The position numbers and the translations under genes were made by a program. Shown piece after piece: positions 11,629-23,738 of a DNA stretch of 64,000 nucleotides. Numbering within the stretch: position 1 is the first letter of the stretch; each line of letters begins with the position of its first letter. The stretch spans positions 744,001-808,000 of the forward strand of contig BLAL01000018.1 in the NCBI GenBank assembly GCA_015698045.1, written 5' to 3'. Under the pieces are notes generated by a model. It searched no databases and was not told the origin of the DNA. It was given only the letters and a program-made list of their open reading frames with translations. Origin of the DNA: Rhizophagus clarus (lineage: Eukaryota; Glomeromycota; Glomeromycetes; Glomerales; Glomeraceae).

Positions 11629-12357
11629 TGGGCCGATCGGCGAAATTAATGAAATTTTGGTAAGTTATCAGTTATTACAATTATGAAATAAAATTACGTT
11701 TCGCAAATCAAATCACATTGTGTTACAGGGTCATGTGATATGATTTACTTTTAATTAAGTCGTAATAAAATATTTTTTCATTTGCAAACTCCGTTAGTTT
11801 CTCTATTATTTTCCCATCAGTTCCCCATCAGTTTTTAAGTTAGGTAAGCTGAAAAGTTTTGAAAGCATATATAACAGTTTTTCTGCTTTAAATACAAGCT
11901 GTAGCTCTCTTTTTTATTCTTTAAAATGTTTTTTTTTACAATCTGTGAGAAAAAAAATACATTATTCGATATAGAAATATTCAAAAAATCATAATTAATA
12001 GCTTTAAATGTAATTTATTAAGTTATAACAGATTGAATTTTGGATTAATAAAATATCTAATTAAGATTAATTTAGTAATTATTTTAAATAATTTATTAAT
12101 TTTTTAATTTTTTTTTCGTTAAATATTATGATTTTTTTTTTTTGAATAAACTAATTATATAGTATTTTCCTTTATTTTTTAGGATGGATTTATTTGTTTT
12201 AATTGAAGAAGTAAATTTTGTAATAGAAATTTTGAAAGGATTATTTTATTTTAATATGATATTTGATCATTTTTATTTGGGAACGGTTTTGATTTTGATC
12301 AGAACTGCGCCACTCAGCTGATTGAACATCAGTTGACCCTAACCGCCGATCGGCCCA
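11629..12357. mobile_element. 729 bp TA-flanked inverted-repeat element
   Basis: TGGGCCGATCGGCG at the left end is exactly mirrored by CGCCGATCGGCCCA at the right end, and both ends are followed outward by TA. The perfect inverted match extends to CATATG on each side. A TA target duplication fits Tc1/mariner-type or similar transposition. There is no transposase frame, so it would be non-autonomous. The alternative is two unrelated copies of a GC-rich palindrome-like motif, which is unlikely for 18 matching bases. Confidence 0.55.
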
Positions 12358-12400
12358 TATGAAAAATTCAATGAATAATTTCAAAAATATTAATTTTAAA

Positions 12401-12635
12401 GGGTTTTGTTTTTTTCCGCACCTGCGATACATCGTACCCTGAACACTCTGGGCAAAATTACGGTAATGCCGGGCAAAATTAAACATGTGAAATTTAACTA
12501 GGGGTGTGAAAAATAGATTTTTTACAACTGAAAAAATTGTGTCCAGAATACATATAAAAAATGAAAAAAGAAGGGGTGTGACACAGGTGACAAAAAGGGT
12601 GCGATGCATCGCAGGTGCGGAAAATGATTAAACCC
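12401..12635. mobile_element. 235 bp MITE, Mutator-like, 9 bp target duplication
   Basis: It begins GGGTTTTGTT and ends ATGATTAAACCC. The arms carry TTTCCGCACCTGCGATACAT on the left and the same with one change on the right (reverse complement TTTTCCGCACCTGCGATGCA). AATTTTAAA is present directly outside both ends (12392-12400 and 12636-12644). A 9 bp duplication with GGG termini fits Mutator-like (MULE) elements. The frames that cross it on the minus strand are shadows. Confidence 0.7.
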
Positions 12636-12644
12636 AATTTTAAA

Positions 12645-14919
12645 TATAGCAAAAAGCATAATTTTAATATTCTTAATTTAAACACTATATTTTAAACCAA
12701 ATATAATATTCTATAATTACATTTTTTTTTTATTAAAATTCAAATAGCTATTAGATACAGAAATTTTTTTTTTAAAAAAAAACACTAAAATAGTTAAATT
12801 TAATTTAACAAAAACTGATGTCTAATTATTCTTACACCCCCTGAACAATTCTGCTATATGTAACTAAAGTATTAAGATTATTCTGTAAAATAGAAAGTAT
12901 ATACGTGTAAATTTTATTACAAAAAAGAAGATAAAAAATAACAAAAACTCCATGAATATTTATGAACTTAATATCTAAATAATTCTATACATAATAAACA
13001 ACTTTATTTTTTGATGAAAGTCAAGTTATTTAGTTAAAAACAAAATTTCTGTACAAAAAAAACGGTCTATTGTAAAAAAAAAAAATCTTGATATAAACTT
13101 GATACTTTAAGGAATAAAAAAAAAGGAAGAGAAAAAAGAAAGGGGAGAAAAAATAAGGAGGAGAAAACATCGTCTAACGGTCTAAGATTACCCATAATTA
13201 ATAAGGTTCGCACAATGATGATCAACCTAGATTTGGTCATTGGTTACACTTCTTTTATTCATTTTTCTGGGCAAAAAAACTTTTAAAATGGTTGATGTTT
13301 TCTTCAGAGAAGTTTAGAGCGGAAAATTGCGAAGTTTTATGTAATCAAAAAAATTCATTAAGTTTCATGGTATGCATGATAAACATCCGAATTGAAATTT
13401 TAGTGATTTTCATTATTTCGTTTTTGGTTTCAATGAATTGATATCTCTAAAATTAGAATTTTAACAATCAGCTTTTATATGTGTTAACGTAAGATAATAG
13501 CATTGGATATTATAGACAACTTATATATTCAATAAGAAGAAATTTATAAAAATATCATTATTTTATTCATAATATGAAGAAATTTAAAATTATTCCTTAA
13601 AGCCTATATTCGTAAATAACAAAGACAAAAAAGTTTTTCGAATGATTATAAAGAGAAAGAAATCATAAATTATAATAATTACATTTTTTTTATCGGATTA
13701 CTTAAAACATATATGAAATAATCTACTATAATAATTTAAAAATTGCTAATGCAATACAATGAATATTAATCTTTTATGCAAAATTGTTCTTCTGATTCAA
13801 AGTCAAGTTTAATTGTTAAGAGTAATATAACAAATTAATTAGATGCAATAAAAGTGTAACACTAATAAGAGTTTTAAAAAGTAAAAATAACATAAAATGA
13901 GAATGTCTTTGGAAATTTTCGTTCGAAAGGGTCATCTATGAATAATTTTTAAAAGAAAGTATTAAACGTATCTTTAATAAATCAAATCTTTTACTCATTT
14001 TAGCAATCTCCACTTTGAATATAATCGGAACAAATGAAATCATATAAACATTGCAAATATAAGCCAAAAATAATAATAAATGACTACTAAATAAACAAAC
14101 AAGTCTCCGCGTTGATCATGACTCAGTTTTCATTGTTCGGCTTTGGGAAATGGCTAAATAAACCAATAAGCCGCCCGAGTTAATCATGACTCAGTTGTCA
14201 TTGTTCGGACTCCTGAGCGATACGAACCTCTCGCAGAAATGACACAATTTTATGTACATTTGCCGAATATTAAATATTGCACAGCAACAGTAAAAAAAAT
14301 AAAGTGAAAAGAATACTCTGTAAATACGTGTGATATTATAAAATATAAAATTAAAATATAAAATAAAATTTGTTAGAAACATTTATTGTAAATATAATTG
14401 TAAATACATATAAACTCTTTGAAACCATTTTACTTTGAAACATTTACGACCGAGTCTCACATAGTATTACACAATAAAATCTTTTAGAAATATTAAAAGC
14501 ATAACTACGTGATTCTTCTCGAATTATCTCGAAATATAATTATAAATAATTATATTTGTTTTATTATACTAATATGTAAACCAAATTAAAGATTATAAAA
14601 AAGTGAAACAAAAGAATAGATTAAACTTAATGAATGATTCGGCTATGGTTCGGCCAAAAATCTCCGGATTCGTTGTTTTTTCATTTAGATTTAACGGTTT
14701 TTAGTTTAGTTAATGATGGCTTATTTAATCAATTCGGCTAACGTATACGTAATAATTTAAAATCCGTTGGCGTAAAGACTTGAAAAATTTACCATCAGAA
14801 AGTACAATTACTCTTACACGATTACATTCATCAATTCATTTTTACATTACAAGTATGTCGGAATTAAACTCCCGAAATAAATATATAAACATCCCGTTGC
14901 ATCTTTGATGAACATCGAC
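12645..14919. other. Intergenic region upstream of the third MATA-HMG gene
   Basis: AT-rich, with no supported gene. It includes a purine-rich run (about 13110-13165) and the duplicated TGACTCA block at 14113-14208 listed separately. Confidence 0.4.
14113..14208. repeat. Duplicated 28 bp block containing TGACTCA
   Basis: A 28-base block at 14113-14140 is repeated at 14181-14208 with 26 of 28 matches. Each copy contains ATGACTCAG, the core recognised by fungal bZIP factors of the Gcn4/AP-1 type (TGACTCA at 14119-14125 and 14187-14193). It sits about 0.9 kb before a MATA-HMG gene. A regulatory role is inference. Confidence 0.5.
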
Positions 14920-15054
14920 TTTTAAATCAAGGAAAAAAGTATTCTTATAACTTTTAAAGTCAAGGAAACAAGTATTCTTATAACTTTAAAGTCAAGGAAA
15001 AAAGTATTCTTATAAATTTTAAGTCAAGAAAAAAACATTCTTATAAATTTAAAG
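14920..15054 (+). repeat. Four ~33 bp tandem repeats abutting a start codon
   Basis: Four copies of a unit like TTTAAAGTCAAGGAAAAAAG followed by TATTCTTATAA lie end to end at about 14920-14951, 14952-14984, 14985-15016 and 15017-15054. The last copy ends immediately before the ATG at 15055, so the array probably forms the 5' UTR or core promoter of this gene. The paralogue at 9407 has no such array. Confidence 0.8.
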
Positions 15055-15501
15055 ATGGGTTCCAATGAAATTCCACTCGTCATCGTACCTTATCCTCCAG
15101 AATTGACTGTTGAAGAAATCATTGAGCGTAGATCTTATGAGAAAATAGGGTCAAGAGCTCCGAATAAATTTTTCCTTTATCGTTTAGCGTATATAAAGGA
15201 ACTCAAGAGAAGATTTGGTAACAATATCACCATGACCAAAGCATCGCCCTTAATTGGTTTATCTTGGTCACGAGAACCTCAAGAAGTAAAGGAGACCTAC
15301 AAAAGACTCTCTGTCCTGGTAGAAGATCGGTTGAAGGAAATGAGAAGAATTGATCCATTAGTAATTATTCAAGAAAACTTTGTCCCTCCAACGCCACCAC
15401 CTACAAACAATGGTGTAGTTGAAGAGCCAATTTTCTTTCATCCTTATTTCGATTATGATTACGATTATTTTTACTATGGCTATTACAATTATTTTTATTA
15501 A
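15055..15501 (+). CDS. MATA-HMG box protein, 148 aa
   Basis: Close paralogue of the gene at 9407-9943. The PYPPELTVEEII lead-in is followed by an HMG box at about residues 28-104 (APNKFFLYRLAYIKELKRRF, then ASPLIGLSWSREPQEVKETY, then a basic helix ending DRLKEMRR). The tail has VPPTPPPTNNG, EEPIFFHPYFDYDYDYFYYG and ends YYNYFY. Single exon, with the ATG directly after a four-copy tandem repeat. The box suggests non-specific or sequence-specific DNA bending in the nucleus. The Pro/Tyr tail has no known domain but is conserved with the two neighbours, so it is probably functional. Alternative starts are absent in frame. Confidence 0.88.
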   Translation: MGSNEIPLVIVPYPPELTVEEIIERRSYEKIGSRAPNKFFLYRLAYIKELKRRFGNNITMTKASPLIGLSWSREPQEVKETYKRLSVLVEDRLKEMRRIDPLVIIQENFVPPTPPPTNNGVVEEPIFFHPYFDYDYDYFYYGYYNYFY

Positions 15502-18500
15502 TATTTCCTATTAACTGATTAAGTAATTAAGTTAATGAATTATTCGTTTACTATGCAATATGAAAATTGGGTTAGTTTTTATGTAAATTTATACAGCGTT
15601 TCACAAACTCAGTATTTATAAGTTTAAGTGAATTTAGTAATCTAAATTATAAATTAATTAAAAATAAATAACTTATTACCCCCGGTTAATTACGCTCTTT
15701 GCCCTTATATTATTAACAATTTTTTAATATCCTCTATATCGTTATATAATTTTTAATTATGCTTTTTAATTATGCTTTTTAATTATGCTCCTTAATTATG
15801 CTCCTTAATATATGTTCTAAGCAAAACTAAGCAAAATAAAATTATAAGTTTATGCATGTAAATGTAATTTAATTTAAACACTTGTTGATATACTCCCAAT
15901 TTTCATCCAAAGTTCTAACAGATGAATAATAATTCGAGACTATTGCGCTTGCATTAATTTAAACCATCTAAAAAGTCATCATTAAATGATATTTTGTCTA
16001 CATGCTAACACAAGACAAGAATTAATGAATTGAGCGAAAAGTTTACAAATAAAATTTACCAAATTTTCATAAATTTTTTGTCAGGTAATCGAATTAATAA
16101 AAATACCAAGTAAATTCTTGATTCTTTTCTTAATTAAAAAAAAAAAATAATATATCTATTACTTTTAAAATTTTGGTGTTGTAAGAATCTAAAAATTAAT
16201 TTTACTTGGTATTATCAAAATCGCGTAAAATATGATCACATTGTATGTTATGAATTACACTGACTGTCGCCATCCAAAATTTATCAGCTATTAAATTTCA
16301 AAGTTTTGTTTACGAAGCGAAGATCTAACTTTTATAGAATTTCGGATATCAACCTTCTCAAAAATACATTCACTTGAAAAATCAAATACAGTATCTCCTC
16401 TTAATAAATAATTCTGTAAAAATAAACAATAATATACCCAAATTTGGTAAGGTGGCAAAAAATAGTCTGAAATTGTGTAACACTCCTCGTCATATTGCGT
16501 GAAAACTTCAAACTTTGACCCATAATAGAATTTAGATTCCCTCTTAAATTTTATAAGGCAAACTGATAGAAGTGCTTATTACATGTTCACTTTCACTTTA
16601 TTGATCAAATTTCTTCTTTATTATAATATAAAAGTTCAAAGTCGCATGATATTATTTGTTTATAGACGTTAATCACCATAATACATTTTATAATTGTGAA
16701 AATTAAATATAATCAACGAATAAATCGATCAAATGGGATCTAATTTATAACTTTAAATGAAAAAATCTTTCTTGGCACAGATTTATTAAAGCGGATATTT
16801 CCTTTTTAGGACTCTGATTGTCCGAAGCAAGATGCATGAATAATTGATGCATAGCAACAAAAAAAAAAAATGTATTATCATTTGTCAGTATACACGTATC
16901 ATATTACATAAATGAAAATACTTTCAGAGGTTGTTTGATTGAGAATGATGTTTCTAATATTAATGTAAGAAAGGATATTTTAAAATCTCGCTTTATTATA
17001 AGCATTTCTCATTAAATATTCTATAAAAAGAATTTTAATTTTAGTAGACAAGAGTCTCCGTATTTCGCTAAAAATTTACTGTATATATGTATGATTGACA
17101 ATTTAAACGGCAAATACCGACAAATATAACGTACTAGATCGGCATAAATTACAATCGGTACGGAGTTGTAAATCCGGATAGGATGAACTGCGCCGAAGAA
17201 TATTATTAATAGTAATTTTTATATTTGTATCATAAATAAGAACATTCGAAGAATTACTCTGAAACACATACAATACCAGCTAAACCTTATATATATACAT
17301 ACATACATATATATATATTTATTTATTTATTCATTCATTTGCATTCATGCAAGTATTACAATAAAACGTATTGTAATATAATAAAGGTAAAAGCAATGTA
17401 TAGCATATACGTGCGTCGGTATTCGAAAAATGGAATTACAATAAGTACATTGTTGAAATTTCCTCTTTGAATTCCGACGACGTCGACAACACGTATAGAA
17501 GAATAGCACGTTCTAATTTTATGATAAATATATTATTAATCATTTATATTGATTAGATAGCATTTGTTTTATTATATTATTATATCAAACTGATTAAAGT
17601 AAAACAACACTTGTTTTGTTATATTAGTATATTAAATTGATTAAAGAATATTTATGGTACATAAAATAATAATAAATTTACAAAATCACGAATAGAAAAT
17701 ATGTCGGAATTATTTTTTTCTTTCAAACTTAACAAATTATGGTAAGTACCTTCTAATTTAGTTTAGCTTATATAAAACAGGGCGTTTTTACTATTTACAT
17801 ACATAAAAATTTAAAACCTATCGATGTAATGAAATATGATAAAAAATTTATCCGTGTAATTGCTTCATCGGCCACTGATTCAGTTAACTATAATAATTAC
17901 AAAATGGCGTCTCTTTTTTTTTATTTACTTACAAAAGAAGATGATTATTATGTGTAGATATCTTTCCAATTAACGTTAACAATAATAACTAATAAAAACC
18001 ATCAGTTATATAAAAAATCTAATGAGAATCACGCTTAATTTTTAATGGGCATATAATTAATTACACCAACATAAATGTTATTCTTGTAAATATTTGCTAG
18101 TCCAAGCGTACCGAGAAAAATTCTTAGATCACGTAATTTGCATCCGCGTTTACCATTTAATAGTAATTTTTAGCCCCAAATAAAATTTCTACCGATCTCG
18201 AAACATGAATGATAAGATTGTGCCCTCTCAAAAACATCTCTTGATAAAATTATCAACGCACGTCTGAATTATTATCTGATTTAAAATCAAGCGGGCCTCG
18301 GGCGTTACAAGGAACCTCAACGATGGATATTAATAGTTATCAATATCCAAACAGTCGTCGAAACCTGAAAACACACCAAAGTAACACTTTTTTTTTATTT
18401 TCCTATCTCTATAAAACTTATAACAGAGCATATATCAAATTACTAAAATTAGCTCTCGAAGATTCACATTCGGCATCATCATCATAACCTTTTCCCGATC

Positions 18501-18509
18501 AAAAACAAA
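15502..18509. other. Intergenic region with simple repeats only
   Basis: It contains a 13 bp tandem array (15750-15811), an ATAC/ATTT/ATTC microsatellite (about 17288-17345) and a duplicated ~40 bp block (about 17565-17604 and 17609-17645, TTTGTTTTATTATATTATTA-like). No gene is supported. Confidence 0.45.
15750..15811. repeat. 13 bp tandem repeat, about 4.5 copies
   Basis: TTTTAATTATGCT is repeated three times, then becomes CCTTAATTATGCT and CCTTAAT. It lies about 250 bases after the stop codon of the MATA-HMG gene. Confidence 0.75.
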
Positions 18510-19402
18510 ATTATGATTCAAGAAAACTTATCAGGACCCTTTAATGTCCTACACAAGGAGAAAACATTTCCCTACTCTGTGGGCTTATGGGTAATATTCA
18601 AAGCAATTAACGATTCAAATTATGAGCATCACACCACACACATCCATCCTCCGAAACATAAACGATCTACTATAAACATTAAAATCACAGGTGTATCAAG
18701 ATAACACAACTTACTTTTCCGACGGTATCCAAAACCTTGAAGATCACCTCAAAATCACGGATGATTTTTATAATCTAGTCAATATCAAAATAAACAAAAA
18801 AAAGCCAAACTTCTTACGGCCAAACTTCTTACGAATGACATAGCAATCCTCAACCATAAACATATCCTTTCTGCTTCAGCAACGATGTAATCGAAATAGA
18901 AGTCATACCTAATAAGTAATCTGAAAGAATCTTAAACATTTACGTTAATAATAAAAAATCAAAACAATCACACATTTACACCAAGTCGTAAGAAAATCAC
19001 GCATGACTACGTGATATACAGTAATTACCTACTCATCATCATGGATCTTTTAATAAAATCTTACGCGTTTAATTTATAAATCTTCTATTTCAATTAGTCA
19101 ATCTGAAAGAATTTTAATTTATTAGATCTCTTAAATGAAAACAAATATGGTCAAATAATATCACTTAACGCTTCCTTTCTCTTACGTTAAAAGTAAAAAG
19201 TCCTAGTCTAGATGGTACCTTTCTCAAAGAATACGACCTATTATACAAAAAAAAAATTAAGGACGAACGAAAAGTGAGGCCTGCAATACCTGCTGCACGC
19301 TCAGATTTTCTGATCAAATGCAAATCTCTCCCGAATTGTAAGTTGACTAACAAAAACAACGGTAAAATTTACATAGAACACACTTTCCACGCTCACCTCC
19401 AA
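18510..19402 (+). pseudogene. Degenerate coding-like region, origin unknown
   Basis: Base composition is less AT-rich than the flanks, and plus-strand frames look protein-like but are broken. An ATG at 18513 opens 63 codons (MIQENLSGPFNVLHKEKTFP at the start) ending at a TAA. Later pieces such as SLDGTFLKEYDLLYKKK and KDERKVRPAIPAARSDFLIK appear at about 19200-19320 and run to a TGA near 19400. I do not recognise the family. The pattern (long decayed frame among repeats) suggests a dead retroelement ORF or gene, but this is inference. Confidence 0.4.
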
Positions 19403-19510
19403 TGACATATATTTATATATGGAATATTAGCTTTTTAATCACGTGTTCACTGACGACAATAAAAACTCTATTAATTAAAAATTAAATCTAATATTTAACT
19501 GAAGAAAATA

Positions 19511-22500
19511 TTATGTAAAAAAAAGGAAAAAATTTTCATACCTGAATAATAAAATCATCAATAAAAACATTAGTGATACTTCCCAAAATAGTTGACTAGC
19601 ATCAAAATTAAGATCACGAATTCGTGATGGCACCTTTGATTTAAGCCAATTAAGTTTAGAAGTTTGAATTTGTAACGTTGATCCAAGCAATTTTAAATGT
19701 GAAATATCTATAATAATTTGATTATCTCTATGATCTTTTAACCATTTCGAAAATTTTCGATACTTCTTTTTCGACGGTTGATCCTCTTCTATATATCTTT
19801 TAAACTTTTCCTTGAATTTATCTTTTATGCTTTTAAAATTATGAATCAATTTCTCACTTCGTCCTTGAATATATATCAAACACTTATAATTTTCTTCACT
19901 TTTTTTAAATGTACATGTCGATATCTCACACTTGTCTCTTTTACATATTTATTATTTAGCGATAATCCAGTTTGAATTAATTCCCCAAATTCGATAACAC
20001 CTTCTAACTCTTCTCTAAGATCGTGTTTGTTAAATATTTCTTCTTTGTTTTCTGTTTCTAATTCTTCTTCAGAATATTCCAAATCTTCTTTAAGTCCTTT
20101 CGTTTTTTCTAAAGCTTCTATAAGTTCTCTAATATTTCTTTCACAAGATCGTTGACTCTTTTGATTCTTCTATAAATTCTTCAATATTAATTCTTTTTAA
20201 TTCTTTTATGCACTTTTTAACTTTTTTTAAATCTCTTGACGAACCACATTTTAATTGATCTTGAAGTTTATCGGCTTTATTTAATTCCTCTTGTACCTCA
20301 CCTTTTAATTTTTCTTTAGCTATTTTCTACATCCCCAATAACTTTTTTTTAATTCTTCCATGAATTTGATAACTTCTTTCGTTTCTATTGTAAAATCTTC
20401 TACTCGCGTCATTTCTTTTAGGAGTTGCTTGATATTTTCCAAACTTTTCATGACAGATTTTACTTCTTTTAATTCAATCCCTTCTGGGCTCATTAATTTA
20501 TTTATAAGGTAATTATCTTTTTTTAATTTTTTTTGTGATTTCCCTAAATTCATTTAGATCTTCTTTAACCTTGTTTAATTCAATCTTGACTTTTCTTAAT
20601 TCCACCGTAAGTTCATTAATCTTTTGTAATCTTTCTTTGCTGGTACTAATTTTATTCAGGACTGTGGTAACATTTTCTAATGAATCATCATTTTGAATTG
20701 AGACGTCACTGTCTTTTCCGTCTTTCTCTGATATATCACTATTCTGATCTGCAGTATCATCACTGTGATAATTGACTATTCCTAATGAAACATCACTTTC
20801 TTCTAATTCTTTTGAGGAGCTTTGAACGTTTTTTAATAAATTTGCACGATCATTTGAATCAAATCATGTAAGTTCATTTATTACAATTATGAATGCGAAT
20901 CCTAAATTTACGATCAAAGGGAATGTCACAAAGAATATACTTGAAGTGGAAGAAGGAGAAGAAAGAAAAAAATTATTGTTAATAATTTTTAAAACTTTTT
21001 TTTCCTTTTAATATTAAAATTTTCAATATATTTAATTTAAAATACTGTTTGTCTTGCTTACCTTGTAGTAAATACATTTTCAACGGATCCCGCATCTATA
21101 CTAGCAAAAAGAATAGTCGACGCAAATTTTGCAATAGAGATACCACATTCAAAAATTGCGTATGAACCAAACTGGAAAAAACCATTTTTGTAAGTAATTG
21201 ATTTTATCCGATTAAATAACGGTAATTATAATTAATGTTACTCACAATATAAGAGATTATGATCAATATTACTACAAATATTATTGAAAAAATAAAGCTC
21301 TTCAATTTATCATCTAACCACCTTGCTATTTTTATAAAAAGGAAAAAAAATAACATTGACCATTGTATTTGAGATGAAATCCATCAACCTAAGATAAAAA
21401 AAAAATTCTTACGTATGGTTACGTATCCATATTCATGATCCAAATAATTTGAATATGCTCCAGAGCCGATAACAGTTATAAGTTTATTTTTTTATTAAGC
21501 ATCCAAGTCGCTAGCGACCAAATTAACCGATCTTTCTTCATCTTTATTCATAGCTTTTTTGATATTAATAGACAATAAATATTGTTCAGGTGAAACTGAA
21601 GTATCGATTTCATGTCTTCCATTTGTAGTTATTCGTCCCGGGCTAACAGGGATTGCTTTAGCCAATTCTGATGTTAAATTATCGAAAAATTCTTTTCTTT
21701 TAAGTTTATCGTACTTAATACTTTAAAATAAGTGGTTCCATCTGAAGTCAATCGAACTTTTTCCGTTAATACTGGTTGAGTTTATGAATTCTTTAAATTT
21801 GCTTTTCAAACTTGATCCACTTGGAATACTGTCGTTTCTATAATCATTAAAAAAGGTCATTCTTGTATATATAATATTCCTTTATTTTTTTCATGCAAAT
21901 AAGAAAATTTATAAAATACTTACTTATTATAAAACCCATTTTATATACCAAGGATAGGTTCTTGGTACTTTCTATCTTTTACAAAACCATCGTCAATTAA
22001 GACATAATACTTTCCACCAGGTTTATTGAACGTATTATCAATTATCGTAATGTTAATAATAGAACCAGTTTCATCATCATTAAGTTTCACGAATGTATCG
22101 TATCCATTGTTGCTTACAGAAATGATTTGACGTATAATACCATTTTCAGTACCATCATCTTGTAAAATAGTAATGCTACGGTTCGGTGATAAATCAACGT
22201 AGTCATATTATTTATTGTAAGTAATTTGGATCTATAACTGCATTAACTTCTAGAATCGTGTTGCTAATTTGTAAATTTTCATAATTATTATCTAGTAATA
22301 TGTGAAATTAAAAAAAAAATGTTAATAATTAATTAGAAATTATTATTATTATTTTTTTTCGTTTGCATCATCACTTTACCTCATGCTCCTTCGATTTTAT
22401 ATAAATCAGTAGTAAGCAAAGACCAACTTCACTCAACTTCTACCGGTAGAGGAATTATAAGAGTATTGTTTGGTAAAATTGCAATATCAGCTCCAACCTT

Positions 22501-23738
22501 GTTGCATGCCATTGGTACCCAAAACAAAACCAAAAAGATTAAGACTAGTTGCATCATTTACAATTGGTTGTGTATAATATAAGAAACAACCTAATGATTT
22601 AATACTATAATCAGCGATACCCGGACTTTGAAAAGCTTCTACGTCGTAATTCCCGATGAAAGAAAATTAATTTTAACAAATGTATTTTGACCTTGTGCAA
22701 TGTTCACGATTAGAACACAAGTCTGGCCAATTTCTGTATAAGAAAAATCACAATTAAGTAAAGTAATTCCTAATATTGGAGCTTGAGTTTGAAAAAGATT
22801 AACTGGTTCTTGTATAATATCATTTCCGTAACCTAAGAATATTCCATATAATTTCATCTGTGGAGAAAAGAGGGTGGTTGTTTTCGTAATATTAGGACAT
22901 ATTCTCCGTTTGTCGTTGCAATTGTTTCAATTGAGTAATCCGTAGGATATACGTTTACTTGTCCTCCGATCATTTGTATTTCATTATTTTCATCACTTAA
23001 ATATATATTGTATTGCTGTAAGAAAAAAAAACCAGTAGAATTTGTTATGGGCCCAACTCGAAGAAATCCATTATCACGGTGAACATTTAGCGTAATAGAG
23101 TCTCGACCGGGCGACCATTCGTTAGTATTGGGATCAACAAGAGATGGTCCTAGACTCCTAGTTCAATTTTACTATAAAAGAAGTAGTAAGTGTTATTAAT
23201 ATGCACCAAGAAAATAAAATTTGCGATTTTATTGGCTTACGATCACTCGTGCCGATCACTAATTTTTCATATTACGTATCGTATATAGTCCCTCGTTTCT
23301 CTTTTCGCTTTGGACAATAATTTTTTTTTTTAAAAAAAAAGATTTATTATTACCTGTGAATTATTCCATCCAAGTTGATGACCGTTTCCCAATCATTATA
23401 AGAATATGGATTATTTTCATCAGCAGCTACCACATACTGTAGGTTACGAATAAAAGATTTCTTTCACAGGGTAAAATTTTATAGGATTGGCCTTTGAGAG
23501 AGCACAAAAATGTATGTCCAACGAAATATCAAGTCCTTTAACAGTCGTTCCATTTGAATAAATCGTGCGAATTGAAAAGACTTCCTACACGAGCTATTCG
23601 GATAATTATCCTACCATCATCATCAAAATAATCACGTTAGGTGTTTTGACTTGCTTTTCTTCATACGTAATAATATCGGTAATATTACTAATAAAATAAT
23701 TGATAAAAAAAAATATAAAATTTAATCTCATTTTAAAT
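19511..23738 (-). pseudogene. Broken multi-exon membrane protein gene, copy A
   Basis: On the minus strand an ATG at about 23736 opens a hydrophobic N-terminus (MRLNFIFFFINYFISNI), then a long beta-rich presumed outer part. Recognisable pieces are NNPYSYNDWETVINLDGIIH, NGFLRVGPITNSTG, GQVNVYPTDY and NPGGKYYVLIDDGF-like exons. An ELAKAIPVSPGRITTNGRHE ... TSVSPEQYLLSINIKKAMNK segment follows, then three hydrophobic segments (around 21250, 21110 and 20900), a long Lys/Glu coiled-coil region (about 20820-20100) and a FSKWLKDH..LKLLGSTLQI end. The exons are parted by GT..AG introns. Several frameshifts, and an in-frame TAA at 21941-21943 where copy B has CAA, break it. Family unknown to me; the exon order is the same as the + strand copy at 28-32 kb. 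Confidence 0.68.

Noticed and set aside
12241..12609. Minus-strand frame of 122 codons
   Set aside because: It runs through the inverted repeats of two MITEs and encodes no coherent protein; it is a by-product of the repeats.
14920..15054. Four spaced repeats resembling a CRISPR array
   Set aside because: The repeats are contiguous without spacers, AT-rich and in a eukaryotic promoter position.
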